Shown piece by piece: positions 7,602 to 16,664 of a stretch of DNA of 40,541 nucleotides. Made by a program: the position numbers and the translations under genes. The notes under the pieces are model-generated. The model made no database searches. It saw only the letters and a list, made by a program, of their open reading frames with translations, and was not told where the DNA came from. Origin of the DNA: Thermoanaerobaculia bacterium (lineage in GTDB: Bacteria > Acidobacteriota > Thermoanaerobaculia > Multivoradales > JAHEKO01); NCBI GenBank assembly GCA_947259925.1, contig CAMYOG010000045.1:1-40541 (forward strand). Direction: 5' to 3'. Positions within the stretch are counted from its first letter, which is position 1. Every line of letters begins with the position of its first letter.

Positions 7602-8396
7602 ATGGGACAGAAAATCACCCAGATCGATGCCTTTACGGACACCGCGTTCGGGGGCAATCCGGCAGCCGTCTGCCTGCTCCCGCGCCCGGCCGACGAGGGC
7701 TGGATGCAGGCGGTCGCCAGGGAGATGAACCTCTCCGAGACCGCCTTTCTCCACGCCGAGAACGGCGGCTACCGGCTGCGCTGGTTCACGCCGGGTGGTG
7801 AGGTCGATCTGTGTGGCCACGCGACCGTCGCCAGCGCCCATTTTCTCTGGGAGGACGGTTACCTCGATCGATCCGAGGAGGCCGTATTCCACACCCGCAG
7901 CGGTAGGCTCAGCGCGCGCCAGGACGCGGAGTGGATCGTGGTCGACTTCCCGGCCGATCCGATAACCCCCGCCGAGGCGCCGCCCGAGCTCGACGGCGCG
8001 CTGGGTGCGCCGGCGGTCTACTACGCCCAGACCGGCCTCTACGTCCTGGCCGAGCTCGAGAGCGAGGCCTCCCTCCGGTCGCTCGAGCCGAACTACGAGC
8101 GAGTTCGAGCGCTGCACCCGCTCGGCATCATCGTCACGGCTCGCTCGGCCGAACCGGAGTTCGACTTCGTGTCGCGCTTCTTCGCGCCCAACGTCGGAAT
8201 CAACGAAGATCCGGTCACCGGCTCGGCACACTGCTCGCTCGGCCCGCTCTGGGGCGAGCGGCTGGGCAAGAGTGAGATGGTCGCCTACCAGGCGTCGCCG
8301 CGCGGCGGTGTGGTGCGGATCGAGCTGGCCGGCGAGCGGGTGATCCTGAGCGGCCAGGCGGTAACGGTGATGCGCGGCCAGCTCCTGACCGACTGA
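7602..8396 (+). CDS. PhzF family isomerase/epimerase-fold protein
   Basis: 264-residue member of the PhzF family, which adopts the diaminopimelate epimerase fold and catalyses isomerisations such as that of dihydrohydroxyanthranilate in phenazine synthesis. Visible hallmarks: N-terminal DAFTDTAFGGNPAAV, the acid-base Glu46 in MNLSETAF, the phosphate/acid-binding EVDLCGHAT, and the C-terminal NEDPVTGSAHCSLGP. Most family members outside phenazine clusters have no known substrate. There are no phenazine genes here, so a housekeeping or detoxification role is likelier. GGAG motifs precede the ATG at 4 and about 12 bases. Confidence 0.92.
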   Translation: MGQKITQIDAFTDTAFGGNPAAVCLLPRPADEGWMQAVAREMNLSETAFLHAENGGYRLRWFTPGGEVDLCGHATVASAHFLWEDGYLDRSEEAVFHTRSGRLSARQDAEWIVVDFPADPITPAEAPPELDGALGAPAVYYAQTGLYVLAELESEASLRSLEPNYERVRALHPLGIIVTARSAEPEFDFVSRFFAPNVGINEDPVTGSAHCSLGPLWGERLGKSEMVAYQASPRGGVVRIELAGERVILSGQAVTVMRGQLLTD

Positions 8397-8399
8397 GCT

Positions 8400-8439
8400 G
8401 CCTGGGCACCAGGCGAGCCCGGGCGGCGTCTCTCGCCCG
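8400..8439. terminator. Two tandem hairpins between convergent PhzF and Pro/Glu-rich genes
   Basis: GCCTGG-GCA-CCAGGC (8400-8414, perfect 6 bp, 3-base loop) is followed by CGGGCG...CGCCCG (8420-8439, perfect 6 bp). They lie directly after the PhzF stop and before the 3' end of the minus-strand gene. No T-run, so any terminator role is inferred. Confidence 0.45.
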
Positions 8440-8466
8440 CGGAGGGAGGTGGCTGATCGGAGAGTG

Positions 8467-10317
8467 CTACGGCGACCAGCCGCTCGCCGGCACGAAGTAG
8501 GCGGTGAGACGTGCCCGCCGCTGTCGATCCGCGGACCGGTTCTCGAACACCGAGTAGACCACGGTCACCTCCTGGCCGCGCTCTATCCCCGGGTTGCCGA
8601 GGAAGCGGCTCTCACCGACCGGACAGTCCTGGTCGCCGACGCAGTCGGCCTGACCGCGATCGTCGGCCGCCTCGTAGCGGAAGCCCGAGAACTTCGCGCC
8701 GCGGGGGATCGAGACCGCCAGCACGCGGCAGGTGCCGCTGGTCCAGGTCAGCGCCTCGCCGATGTCCGCCCGGGTCTCGCTCGCCACCAGCTCGATCGCG
8801 GTCGGCGAGACCCCGCCGATCGCCGGCCCGGCGAAGCCGCCCAGGCTTCCGGACGGCGCCCGAGCGATCAGGCGGGCGGCGCGGCGAGCGCCCTCGACCG
8901 CGTCGCCGGGGCAGGACTCGCCGCCGCCGGCCGCGTTCGCGACCTCGACCGAGGCGACCGCCCACTCGCCTGGCTTGCACTCGGGGCAGCTCCGGTCGCG
9001 GAATGCCCGCAATGACGGACTCGGGGCGCGCGGAGCCGGTGCCGGCGCGGGTGCCGCCTCGGTCTCCGGCTCGACGGCCGGGGCTGGTGGAGCGATCGGT
9101 TCCGGTTCCGACTCCGGTTCTGGCTCCGGCTGCGGCTCGGGCATCGGCTCCGGATCGGCCGGCGGCGGAGCGACCGGCTCGGGCTCGGGCTCCGGCTCGA
9201 TGACCGGAGGTGGTGGAGGAGTCGGCTCCGGTACGGGTTCCGGCTCGGGCTCGACCGTCGGTGGCTCCGGCTCCTGGACTTGCGGCTCGGGCATCGGCTC
9301 CGGCTCCGGCTGGGCGACCGGAGCTGGTGGAGGAGTTGGCTCCGGTAGCGGTTCCGGCTCGGGTTCGACCACCGGTGGCTCTGGCTCCTGGACTTGCGGC
9401 TCGGGCATCGGCTCCGGTTCAGCGACCGGAGGTGGTGGAGGAGTCGGCTCCGGTAGGGGTTCCGGCTCGGGCTCGACCGCCGGTGGCTTCGGCTCTTCGA
9501 CCTGCGGCTGGAGCGTCGGTTCCGGTTCGGCCGGAGCGACCGGCTCCAGTTCGGCGACCGGAGGTGGTGGAGGAGTCGGCTCCGGGGCGGGCTCCGGCTC
9601 GGACTGGACCGCTGGTGGCTCCGGCTCCTGGACTTGCGGCTCGGCCGGCTCGATCGTCGGCGGGGGCGACTCGGGCATGGGTGCCGGAATGTCCGGCTCG
9701 CGCAGCTCGGCGGGTGGCGGCTCGGGCTCGGGCTCCGGTGCCGGTGGCTCGGGCTTCGGTGCGGGCTCGGGCTCCGGCTCGGCGACCGGTGTCGGCGTCG
9801 GGATATCCGGCTCACGCAGCTCGACCGGCTCGGGCTCCGGTGCCGGCGGCTCTGGAGGTGGTGCGGGCGCGGGCTCCGGCTCGACCGGTGGTGGCGGCGC
9901 TGGCGCATCGATCGGTGTGCCGAGCGGCCCGCTCGCCTTGGAATACTTGACCCGGATCGACTGACGGCCGGCGCCGGTCGCCTGCAGGAACGACGTCGTC
10001 TCGGACGGTTTCCTGCCCGGCTCGAGGGTGACCGCGGCGACGTACGACAGGTAGTCGTCGTGGCTCACCTCGACGTTCCAGGCGCCGGCGGCGAGGTTGA
10101 CGAAGGCCGCCCGACCCTTCGAATCGGTTAGCGCCGCGTACGCCCCGGTCGGCGCCTCGCGGTAGCGCAACAGAACGTGGGCACCGGCGACCGGCTTGCC
10201 CTTGCTCGAGACCTGGACCTCGATGCCGGCCCCGCCGGAGGCGCTCTGTGCCATGACCCAGCTGGCGAGCAGGAAGAGGCCGAGGACCCCAACGGAGACC
10301 AGTCTGTTTCTCTTCAT
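8467..10317 (-). CDS. Secreted Pro/Glu-repeat protein with carboxypeptidase-regulatory-like N domain
   Basis: 616 residues. The signal peptide ([23 protein letters not shown]) is followed by a beta-sandwich of the carboxypeptidase regulatory type ([20 protein letters not shown]...[25 protein letters not shown]; about 30-105). Next comes a region of some 310 residues made almost only of Pro, Glu, Ala and Val. Last is a globular domain of about 175 residues with six or so cysteines (DRSCPEC near its start) and a terminal [25 protein letters not shown]. The low-complexity part contains about four copies of a 30-40 residue unit with [17 protein letters not shown] and [10 protein letters not shown], plus two ELREPDIP copies. 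Like the EP/KP region of TonB it could span the periplasm as a stiff rod. Start ATG 10317 is fixed by the signal peptide; upstream open frame is antisense to tal. Confidence 0.8.
   Translation of the reverse strand: MKRNRLVSVGVLGLFLLASWVMAQSASGGAGIEVQVSSKGKPVAGAHVLLRYREAPTGAYAALTDSKGRAAFVNLAAGAWNVEVSHDDYLSYVAAVTLEPGRKPSETTSFLQATGAGRQSIRVKYSKASGPLGTPIDAPAPPPPVEPEPAPAPPPEPPAPEPEPVELREPDIPTPTPVAEPEPEPAPKPEPPAPEPEPEPPPAELREPDIPAPMPESPPPTIEPAEPQVQEPEPPAVQSEPEPAPEPTPPPPPVAELEPVAPAEPEPTLQPQVEEPKPPAVEPEPEPLPEPTPPPPPVAEPEPMPEPQVQEPEPPVVEPEPEPLPEPTPPPAPVAQPEPEPMPEPQVQEPEPPTVEPEPEPVPEPTPPPPPVIEPEPEPEPVAPPPADPEPMPEPQPEPEPESEPEPIAPPAPAVEPETEAAPAPAPAPRAPSPSLRAFRDRSCPECKPGEWAVASVEVANAAGGGESCPGDAVEGARRAARLIARAPSGSLGGFAGPAIGGVSPTAIELVASETRADIGEALTWTSGTCRVLAVSIPRGAKFSGFRYEAADDRGQADCVGDQDCPVGESRFLGNPGIERGQEVTVVYSVFENRSADRQRRARLTAYFVPASGWSP
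9055..9905 (-). repeat. In-frame tandem repeat tract encoding Pro/Glu-rich modules
   Basis: Long imperfect repeats inside the gene at 8467-10317. The strongest copies cover about 9200-9650 and encode the QVQEPEPP / [10 protein letters not shown] unit about four times. Copy number could vary by slippage or recombination between strains. Confidence 0.7.
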
Positions 10318-10431
10318 CCGAGCCCTTCGAAACCTGCTGCGGGTCGCCTTCGGAGCGTAGCATAGCGGTCGCTCACGAAGCGCCGCGCCTGGGGTACCAT
10401 GGGGCGCGATCTTGGAGGACATGGAGGCTCG

Positions 10432-11553
10432 ATGAATCGACTGAAGGCGCTGACGGAGCAGGGACAGGCGATCTGGCTGGACTACATCCGGCGGGACATC
10501 CTGGAGAACGGTCACCTGGCCGGTCTGGTCATCGACGACGGAGTGACCGGCGTCACCAGCAACCCGGCGATCTTTCAGAAAGCGATCGGCGGTAGCGACC
10601 TCTACGATGGCGATATCCGCGCCCAGCTCGAGGCCGAGCCGGAGCTGACGGTGTCGGAGCTCTACGAGCGAATCGCCATCCGGGATATCCAGCTGGCGGC
10701 CGACATCCTGCGCCCGGTCTACGACTCGCACGAGGCCGCAGACGGCTACGTCAGCCTCGAGGTGTCGCCGCATCTGGCGCGCGACACCGAGGGAACCCTC
10801 GAAGAGGCGCGGCGGCTCTGGAGCCGCGTCGAGCGACCCAACCTGATGATCAAGGTCCCGGCGACTCCGGAGGGGATCCCCGCCGTCGAGGAGCTGCTCG
10901 CCGAGGGCATCAACGTCAACATCACCCTGATGTTCTCGATGGCCCACTACGAGGACGTCGCACAGGCCTACCTGCGTGGCGTCGAGCGCCACCCGGACCC
11001 CTCCGGCGTCGGCTCGGTCGCCTCGTTCTTCGTCAGTCGCGTCGACACCCTGATCGACCGGCAGCTCGAGGAGCTCGGCGGCGAATCGGCCCTCCAGCTG
11101 CGCGGCCGAATCGGGATCGCCAACTCCAAGATGGCCTACCAGCGCTTCAAGGAGCTCTTCCAGGGTGACGCCTTCGCCCGCGCGCGCGCCCGGGGAGCCC
11201 GTCCCCAGCGCGTCCTCTGGGCGAGCACCAGCACCAAGAACCCCGCGTACCGCGACGTCCTCTACATCGAGGAGCTGATCGGGCCGCAGACGGTCAACAC
11301 CATTCCTCCGGCGACGGTCGAGGCGTTCCGCGAGCACGGCGTGGCAGCGCCGACGCTCGATGCCGACATCGACGAGGCGCGAGCCGCTTTCCGGAGCCTG
11401 AGGGAGTGCGGTGTCGATCTGGACGCCGCCACCGAGCAGCTCCAGTCGGAGGGCCTGGCGAAGTTCGCGCAGCCGTTCGACAGCCTGCTGGCGACCCTCG
11501 CCGAGAAGAGGGACGCGCTGGCCACCGCCCTGGCTGGTGAAACGACGGCATGA
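10432..11553 (+). CDS. tal: Transaldolase
   Basis: Transfers a dihydroxyacetone unit between sugar phosphates in the non-oxidative pentose phosphate pathway. 373 residues. Hallmarks: [13 protein letters not shown] near residues 39-52, the Schiff-base Lys141 in [15 protein letters not shown], and [11 protein letters not shown] and [12 protein letters not shown] downstream. Length and sequence fit the long class that is often fused to glucose-6-phosphate isomerase, yet here the reading frame ends and pgi begins with an ATGA overlap. I start at ATG 10432, which has GGAGG four bases upstream and begins [17 protein letters not shown]; an in-frame ATG at 10399 would add 11 residues with poor support. 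Divergent from the Pro/Glu protein. Confidence 0.95.
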   Translation: MNRLKALTEQGQAIWLDYIRRDILENGHLAGLVIDDGVTGVTSNPAIFQKAIGGSDLYDGDIRAQLEAEPELTVSELYERIAIRDIQLAADILRPVYDSHEAADGYVSLEVSPHLARDTEGTLEEARRLWSRVERPNLMIKVPATPEGIPAVEELLAEGINVNITLMFSMAHYEDVAQAYLRGVERHPDPSGVGSVASFFVSRVDTLIDRQLEELGGESALQLRGRIGIANSKMAYQRFKELFQGDAFARARARGARPQRVLWASTSTKNPAYRDVLYIEELIGPQTVNTIPPATVEAFREHGVAAPTLDADIDEARAAFRSLRECGVDLDAATEQLQSEGLAKFAQPFDSLLATLAEKRDALATALAGETTA

Positions 11554-13235
11554 GCACCGGCGGGGTAGCGTCTTCCGAGCTGGCCCGACTCGACCGATCG
11601 CTCGGTGCCTACCAGGACGCCGTCGACCGTAGGCTGCGCTCCTGGGAGGAGGAGCGGTTCGTCACCCGTCTCGGGGAGGGAGACCACACCCTGTGGACCG
11701 CCGAGCCGGCGGCCGAGCTGACCGACCGCCTCGGCTGGCTCAGCCTGCCGACGACGATGGGCGAGACGGTCGGCACGCTTCGCCTGCTGGGCGACGGCGT
11801 CGCCTCAGAGGACTTCGAGGAGATCCTCCTGTTCGGGATGGGAGGCTCGAGCCTGGCTCCTGAGGTCTTCCAGCGGATCCTCGGCAACAGCCACGGCTAC
11901 CCACCGCTCACGGTGGTGGATACGACCCACCCCGACGCGATAGCCAGCGTCGCGAGAGGGATCGATCCCGCGCGGACCTTCTGCGTCGTTTCGAGCAAGT
12001 CGGGCACGACGATCGAGACGCTGTCGCTCTTCCACTTCTTCTGGTCGCTGATCGAGGGGAATCACGAGCGACCGGGATCGCGGTTCGCCGCCATCACCGA
12101 CCCGGGCTCGGCGCTCGAAGCGCTCGGCGGCGAGCGCGGCTTCCGCAGCGTGATTCACGCGCCGGCGGACGTCGGCGGCCGGTACAGCGCGATGAGCCCG
12201 TTCGGATTGGTCCCAGCGGCCCTGATCGGAGCCGACGTCGATCGACTGCTCGGGTCGGCGGACAAGATGGCCACCGCGTGCGCCCATCTGGAGCTGACCA
12301 AGGGCACCAACCCGGGGGTCGAGCTCGGGGCGATCCTCGGCGAGCTGGCGCTCGCCGGGCGCAACAAGCTGACCTTCCTGACCTCGCCGCGGCTCGAGAT
12401 CTTCCCGGACTGGATCGAGCAGCTGATCGCGGAGAGCACCGGCAAGGACGGCTGCGGCATCGTGCCGGTCGTCGGGGAGCTTCCGGGGCACCCCGCGAAG
12501 TACAGCTCCGACCGCGTCTTCACCGTGCTGACGCTCGAAGGGGACGACACCACGGGACTGGCGGAGTTCCTGGCCGCGGTCGCCAACGAAGGGCATCCGT
12601 GGCTGAGAATTCACCTGGCACAGCCGAGCGATCTCGGCGCCGAGATCTTCAGATGGGAGATGGCGACCGCTGCCGCGAGCTCGGTGCTGGGGGTACACCC
12701 GTTCAACCAGGAGAACGTCCAGCTCGCCAAGACGCTTGCTTCGCAGGCGATGGCGAGTGACGGCGCGGATGAAGGCGACGCGGTACGAGAGGTCCACGTC
12801 GGGTCGGAGAGCCTGGCGCCGAGCCTGGCTTCCTGGCTGGCGAGCGCGGACGACGGCGACTACCTGGCTCTGCACGCCTACCTACCGCCGCACCGCCCGG
12901 TGCAACGCCTGCTGCGCGATTTGCAGAACGCGGTACACCTGTATTCCGGACGGGCCGCGACCTCGGGCTTCGGACCGCGGTTCCTGCACTCGACCGGGCA
13001 GCTCCACAAGGGAGGGGCCAACAGCGGCGTCTTCCTGCAGTTGGTCAACGAGCCCGGCACGGATCTCAGGGTGCCCGAGCGGGACTACTCGTTCGGCAAG
13101 CTGATCGCCGCCCAGGCCGACGGTGACGCCCGCGCGCTGCTCCAGACCGGCCGCCGGCTCCTGAGGATCCGGCTCCACAGCAATCCGATCGCCGGGCTCA
13201 AAGCCGTTCTGGCGGCGCTGCCGAGCTCCAGCTGA
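11550..13235 (+). CDS. pgi: Glucose-6-phosphate isomerase
   Basis: Interconverts glucose-6-phosphate and fructose-6-phosphate. 561 residues with two SIS-type sugar isomerase domains. [13 protein letters not shown] lies near residues 91-103, the phosphate-binding [14 protein letters not shown] near 150, and [13 protein letters not shown] and the C-terminal [15 protein letters not shown] follow. It matches the isomerase half of the fused transaldolase/phosphoglucose isomerase type rather than the short E. coli-like PGI. Its ATG overlaps the tal stop by four bases, so the pair is co-translated and should yield near-equal amounts of both enzymes. Confidence 0.93.
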   Translation: MSTGGVASSELARLDRSLGAYQDAVDRRLRSWEEERFVTRLGEGDHTLWTAEPAAELTDRLGWLSLPTTMGETVGTLRLLGDGVASEDFEEILLFGMGGSSLAPEVFQRILGNSHGYPPLTVVDTTHPDAIASVARGIDPARTFCVVSSKSGTTIETLSLFHFFWSLIEGNHERPGSRFAAITDPGSALEALGGERGFRSVIHAPADVGGRYSAMSPFGLVPAALIGADVDRLLGSADKMATACAHLELTKGTNPGVELGAILGELALAGRNKLTFLTSPRLEIFPDWIEQLIAESTGKDGCGIVPVVGELPGHPAKYSSDRVFTVLTLEGDDTTGLAEFLAAVANEGHPWLRIHLAQPSDLGAEIFRWEMATAAASSVLGVHPFNQENVQLAKTLASQAMASDGADEGDAVREVHVGSESLAPSLASWLASADDGDYLALHAYLPPHRPVQRLLRDLQNAVHLYSGRAATSGFGPRFLHSTGQLHKGGANSGVFLQLVNEPGTDLRVPERDYSFGKLIAAQADGDARALLQTGRRLLRIRLHSNPIAGLKAVLAALPSSS

Positions 13236-13252
13236 GCTGCCGGTCGCCGAGC

Positions 13253-13258
13253 TAGAAT
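13253..13258 (+). promoter_or_regulatory. Candidate -10 element (TAGAAT) for the rhomboid-like gene
   Basis: TAGAAT, then six bases, then ATG at 13265. There is no Shine-Dalgarno. Suggests the gene has its own, leaderless transcript although pgi ends 29 bases upstream on the same strand. Confidence 0.5.
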
Positions 13259-13264
13259 CGACCT

Positions 13265-14059
13265 ATGTACTCGCGCAGTCCGAGCGGACGGTTCGCGGGT
13301 GGCGGCGGCATGGGTGGAGGACTCACCGGCCCGGTGCCGCGCGACATCTGGCTCCTGCTGGGCGTCATTCTGGTCACCTTCTCGCTCCGTTTCTTCGAGG
13401 CGACGGCGTTCGGCGCGGCACTCCTGCGGCTGACACCACTGGTCTGGCAGCGGGGCTTCCTCTGGCAGCTCTTCACCTATCCGTTCGCGGGTACCGGAGC
13501 GCCCAGCTTCTGGTTCGTGGTCGAGCTCCTGATCCTCTTCATGTTCGGCCGGGACGTCTATCTGCGACTCGGCCGCCGGGGCTTCTGGCAGCTCTTGATC
13601 GTGACCGCGGCGGTCGCGGCGGTCACGGCGGTCCTGATCCAGCTGCTGCTTTCGCTGGGCGGGGCCGAGCCGCAGCCGACCACGTTCGCCCTGATGCAGG
13701 GCCAGCACATGGTGTTGGTCATCCTGATCGCCGCGTTCGCCACCCTCAACGGCGGCGCGACGATCTACCTCTTCTTCGTGCTGCCGGTCGTGGCGCGCTG
13801 GTTCATCGGCCTGGAGATCCTGTTCGCCTTCCTCGGCTTCCTCTCGACCCGCGATCTATCGGGTTTCCTGGGCGTCTGTGTAGCGGTCGGATTCACCTGG
13901 TGGACGCTGACTCCCGGCCGCAAGAGCCTCGAGCTGCGCGAAGGCTGGCTGCGGCTCCAGGCGTGGTGGATCAAGCTGCGCCTCGGCTGGATGAAGAAGC
14001 GGCGGGGCTTCCGAGTGGTGCAGGGCGAGAAGAAGGACTCCGACCCGTGGGTCAACTGA
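13265..14059 (+). CDS. Rhomboid-like membrane protein, probably without protease activity
   Basis: 264 residues, about six transmembrane segments, a Gly-rich cytoplasmic N-terminus and a basic C-terminal tail (MKKRRGFRVVQGEKK). The order LTPLVWQRGFLWQLFTYPF, then a Trp/Glu-rich helix ending LFMFGRDVYLRLGRRGFWQLL, is the rhomboid L1/TM2 pattern. The catalytic GxSG of active rhomboids is missing; the corresponding helix reads ALMQGQHMVLVILIAAFA. I therefore infer a pseudoprotease that may bind membrane clients. It lies just upstream of lon, so a part in membrane protein quality control is an attractive but unproven idea. Start at ATG 13265 leaves no ribosome site. A later ATG at residue 16 is possible. 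Confidence 0.7.
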   Translation: MYSRSPSGRFAGGGGMGGGLTGPVPRDIWLLLGVILVTFSLRFFEATAFGAALLRLTPLVWQRGFLWQLFTYPFAGTGAPSFWFVVELLILFMFGRDVYLRLGRRGFWQLLIVTAAVAAVTAVLIQLLLSLGGAEPQPTTFALMQGQHMVLVILIAAFATLNGGATIYLFFVLPVVARWFIGLEILFAFLGFLSTRDLSGFLGVCVAVGFTWWTLTPGRKSLELREGWLRLQAWWIKLRLGWMKKRRGFRVVQGEKKDSDPWVN

Positions 14060-14167
14060 GCCGCGCGGAATTCTGATCTCGCCAGGGACGTTTATGCTCT
14101 TGAATCGGCCGGCCCAGATTCGGCGAACTGGAGGGCTGGGCAGGGCCAGCAGGAAGAAAGAGAGAGC

Positions 14168-16651
14168 ATGTCCGAGATCCTTACGATTCCCGTGCTGCCG
14201 TTGCGAGAGACGGTGGTATTCCCCGGCGTCCTGACGCCGATTCAGGCCGTGCGCCCCGCCACCCTGGCGGCGGTGCAGGCGGCCGCCAACAGCGAAGACA
14301 AACTGGTGTTCACGGTCTTCCAACGTCAGGCGACCGACGTCGTCTCACCAGAGGACCTCTACACCATCGGGACGATCTCCCGCATCGGCAAGCTGCAGGC
14401 CGGACCGGGAGCGGTGCAGCTCCTGCTCGAGGGCTCGGGTCGCGGCATCGCCGTCCGCTTCAGCCAGCGCGAGAAGTTCCTGGAGGCGATCGTCAAGCCG
14501 GCCGAGGAGATGATGCCGGTCGATCCCGAGGACGCGGCGTTCGTGGCGCTCGACCGCGAGCTGCGCGCCCGGGCGGCCGAGCTGGCTCGCAAGGCGGGCT
14601 TCTCCGAGGGGGTAGTGGCGCAGGTGCTGGCCAACATGACCGAGCCGGGGCCGCTCGCCGATCTGATCGCGAGCAACCTCGAGATCCAGGGCGACGAGCG
14701 CCAGGTGCTGCTCGAGACGCTCTCGGTCGAGGAGCGGATGCGGCGGGTGCTGCTGCACGTGCAGCGGCAGATCGGGGTCCTCGACGCCCAGGAGGACATT
14801 CAGTCGAAGGTCCAAGCCGAGCTCGGTGACCGGCAGCGCGAGATCGTGCTGCGCGAGCAGCTCAAACAGATCCAGAAGGAGCTCGGCGAGGCCGACGACG
14901 ACGAGGCGGCCGACGAGCTGCTCGAAAAGCTGAGTGGACTCGATCTTCCCGCAGAGGCGCGGAAGGAGATCGATCGCGAGACTGGCCGCCTCGGGCGGAT
15001 GAATCGCGAGTCGATGGAGTACCAGGTCGTGCGCACCTATCTCGAGACCGTGGCCGAGCTGCCCTGGAACGAGCGGAGTGAGGACCACCTCGACCTCGGC
15101 GCCGCGGCCGAGATCCTCGAGGAGGACCACTACGGCCTCCAGGACGTGAAGGACCGGGTACTCGAGTTCCTGGCGGTTCGTCTGCTGCGCGATACGCGCG
15201 AAAGTGAAGACGAGCCGGTCACCGATGAACAGGCCGAGGCGACCGGGGAGACCGCCGAGAAGTCGGTAGCCGCCGGCAACGAGGACGATCGCTCGACCAA
15301 GGGGCCGATCCTCCTGTTCGTCGGCCCGCCGGGCGTCGGTAAGACGTCGATCGCCAAGTCGATCGCGCGGGCGATGGGGCGGAAGTACGTGCGGGTGTCG
15401 CTCGGCGGCGCCCGCGACGAGGCCGACATTCGTGGTCACCGGCGTACCTACGTCGGAGCGATGCCGGGTCGGATCATCGCCGGGATGAAGCAGGCCGGTA
15501 CCCGTAACCCGGTCTTCCTGCTCGACGAGGTCGACAAGCTGGGAACGTCGTACCAGGGCGACCCGGCGAGTGCGTTGCTCGAGGTGCTCGACCCGGCCCA
15601 GAACGACACGTTCGTCGATCACTACCTGGGCGTGCCGTTCGATCTGTCGGAGGTGCTCTTCATCGCCACCGCCAACTTCCTCGAGAGCATCCCCGGGCCG
15701 CTGCGCGACCGGATGGAGATGGTCGAGTTCACCGGCTACACCGAGAACGAGAAGCTCGAGATCGCCAAGCGTTACCTGGCCCCCCGGCAGATCGAAGCCA
15801 ACTCGCTCGACGACAGCCAGATCGAGATCACCGACGAGGCGCTGATCGCCACCATCAGTCAATACACCCGCGAGGCCGGCGTCCGTCAGCTCGAGCGTGA
15901 GCTCGGCCGGCTGTCGCGCAAGGTCGCCCGCCGGATCGCCGCCGGCGAGATCGAGCGGATCGTCCTCGGCAAGGACGACGTACGCGAACTGCTCGGACGC
16001 ACGCGGATCCATCCGGAGCGGGCGTTCGGTCAGGACCAGGTGGGGGTCGCCACCGGCATGTACTACACGCCGGCGGGCGGCGACATCATGTTCGTCGAGG
16101 TCACGACCATGCCGGGCAAGGGCGAGCTGGTGCTCACCGGACAGCTCGGCAACGTCATGCAGGAGTCGGCGCGGGCAGCCTGGAGCTACGCGCGGGCGCG
16201 CGCCGCCGACCTGTCGATCACCGACGGCGGCGGCGAGCGCGACGTCCACGTGCACGTGCCGGCCGGAGCGGTTCCGAAGGACGGCCCGTCGGCCGGTGTG
16301 ACCATGGCGACCGCCCTGGTCTCGGCGCTCTCCAGGCGGCCCGCGCGCCACGACGTGGCGATGACCGGCGAGATCACGCTCTCCGGGCGGGTATTGCCGA
16401 TCGGCGGCGTCAAGGAGAAGGTCCTCGGCGCCTGCCGGGCCGGCATCTCGACCGTCCTGTTGCCCAAGCAGAACCAGGCCGACCTCGAGGAGCTCCCCGA
16501 GGAGGTGCGCGAGCGCCTCACCTTCCACTTCGTCGAGGATCTCGGCGAGGTGATCGAGCTCTCGATCCGGGAACCGAAGGCGCGGCGGGCGGTCTACGCC
16601 GACGACTCAGGCGACGTCGACCGTCCCCTGAGCAGCGATCTGGAGCACTGA
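14168..16651 (+). CDS. lon: ATP-dependent protease Lon
   Basis: 827-residue AAA+ serine protease that degrades misfolded and regulatory proteins in the cytoplasm. Domains in order: N-terminal LON substrate domain (IPVLPLRETVVFPGVLTPI onward, about 1-200), a helical region, AAA+ with Walker A GPPGVGKT (Lys392) and sensor regions, and the C-terminal protease domain. The catalytic dyad is Ser708 in KDGPSAG and Lys751 in GGVKEK. An acidic, low-complexity insert of about 32 residues (about 344-378, ESEDEPVTDEQAEATGE and on) sits just before the Walker A strand and is absent from E. coli Lon. A purine-rich AGGAAGAAAGAGAGAG stretch precedes the ATG. It ends 13 bases from a convergent gene. Confidence 0.97.
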   Translation: MSEILTIPVLPLRETVVFPGVLTPIQAVRPATLAAVQAAANSEDKLVFTVFQRQATDVVSPEDLYTIGTISRIGKLQAGPGAVQLLLEGSGRGIAVRFSQREKFLEAIVKPAEEMMPVDPEDAAFVALDRELRARAAELARKAGFSEGVVAQVLANMTEPGPLADLIASNLEIQGDERQVLLETLSVEERMRRVLLHVQRQIGVLDAQEDIQSKVQAELGDRQREIVLREQLKQIQKELGEADDDEAADELLEKLSGLDLPAEARKEIDRETGRLGRMNRESMEYQVVRTYLETVAELPWNERSEDHLDLGAAAEILEEDHYGLQDVKDRVLEFLAVRLLRDTRESEDEPVTDEQAEATGETAEKSVAAGNEDDRSTKGPILLFVGPPGVGKTSIAKSIARAMGRKYVRVSLGGARDEADIRGHRRTYVGAMPGRIIAGMKQAGTRNPVFLLDEVDKLGTSYQGDPASALLEVLDPAQNDTFVDHYLGVPFDLSEVLFIATANFLESIPGPLRDRMEMVEFTGYTENEKLEIAKRYLAPRQIEANSLDDSQIEITDEALIATISQYTREAGVRQLERELGRLSRKVARRIAAGEIERIVLGKDDVRELLGRTRIHPERAFGQDQVGVATGMYYTPAGGDIMFVEVTTMPGKGELVLTGQLGNVMQESARAAWSYARARAADLSITDGGGERDVHVHVPAGAVPKDGPSAGVTMATALVSALSRRPARHDVAMTGEITLSGRVLPIGGVKEKVLGACRAGISTVLLPKQNQADLEELPEEVRERLTFHFVEDLGEVIELSIREPKARRAVYADDSGDVDRPLSSDLEH

Positions 16652-16664
16652 GCGCCCGCGCGAG

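Noticed and set aside
8732..9964. Long Gly/Ser-rich open frame on the plus strand
   Set aside because: Complement of the Pro/Glu repeats; the repetitive GC-rich tract is open in several frames.
10318..11337. Open frame extending the Pro/Glu protein by 340 residues upstream
   Set aside because: It is antisense to tal; the signal peptide at 10317 marks the true start.
14085..14125. Heat-shock (sigma-32-like) promoter before lon, from CTTGAA and CCCAGATT
   Set aside because: The spacer is about eight bases instead of 13-15.
14345..16528. 727-codon open frame antisense to lon, and similar ones antisense to tyrA, hyuA and the nucleotidase
   Set aside because: Typical by-products of high GC and codon bias; their sequences show no domains, while the sense genes do.
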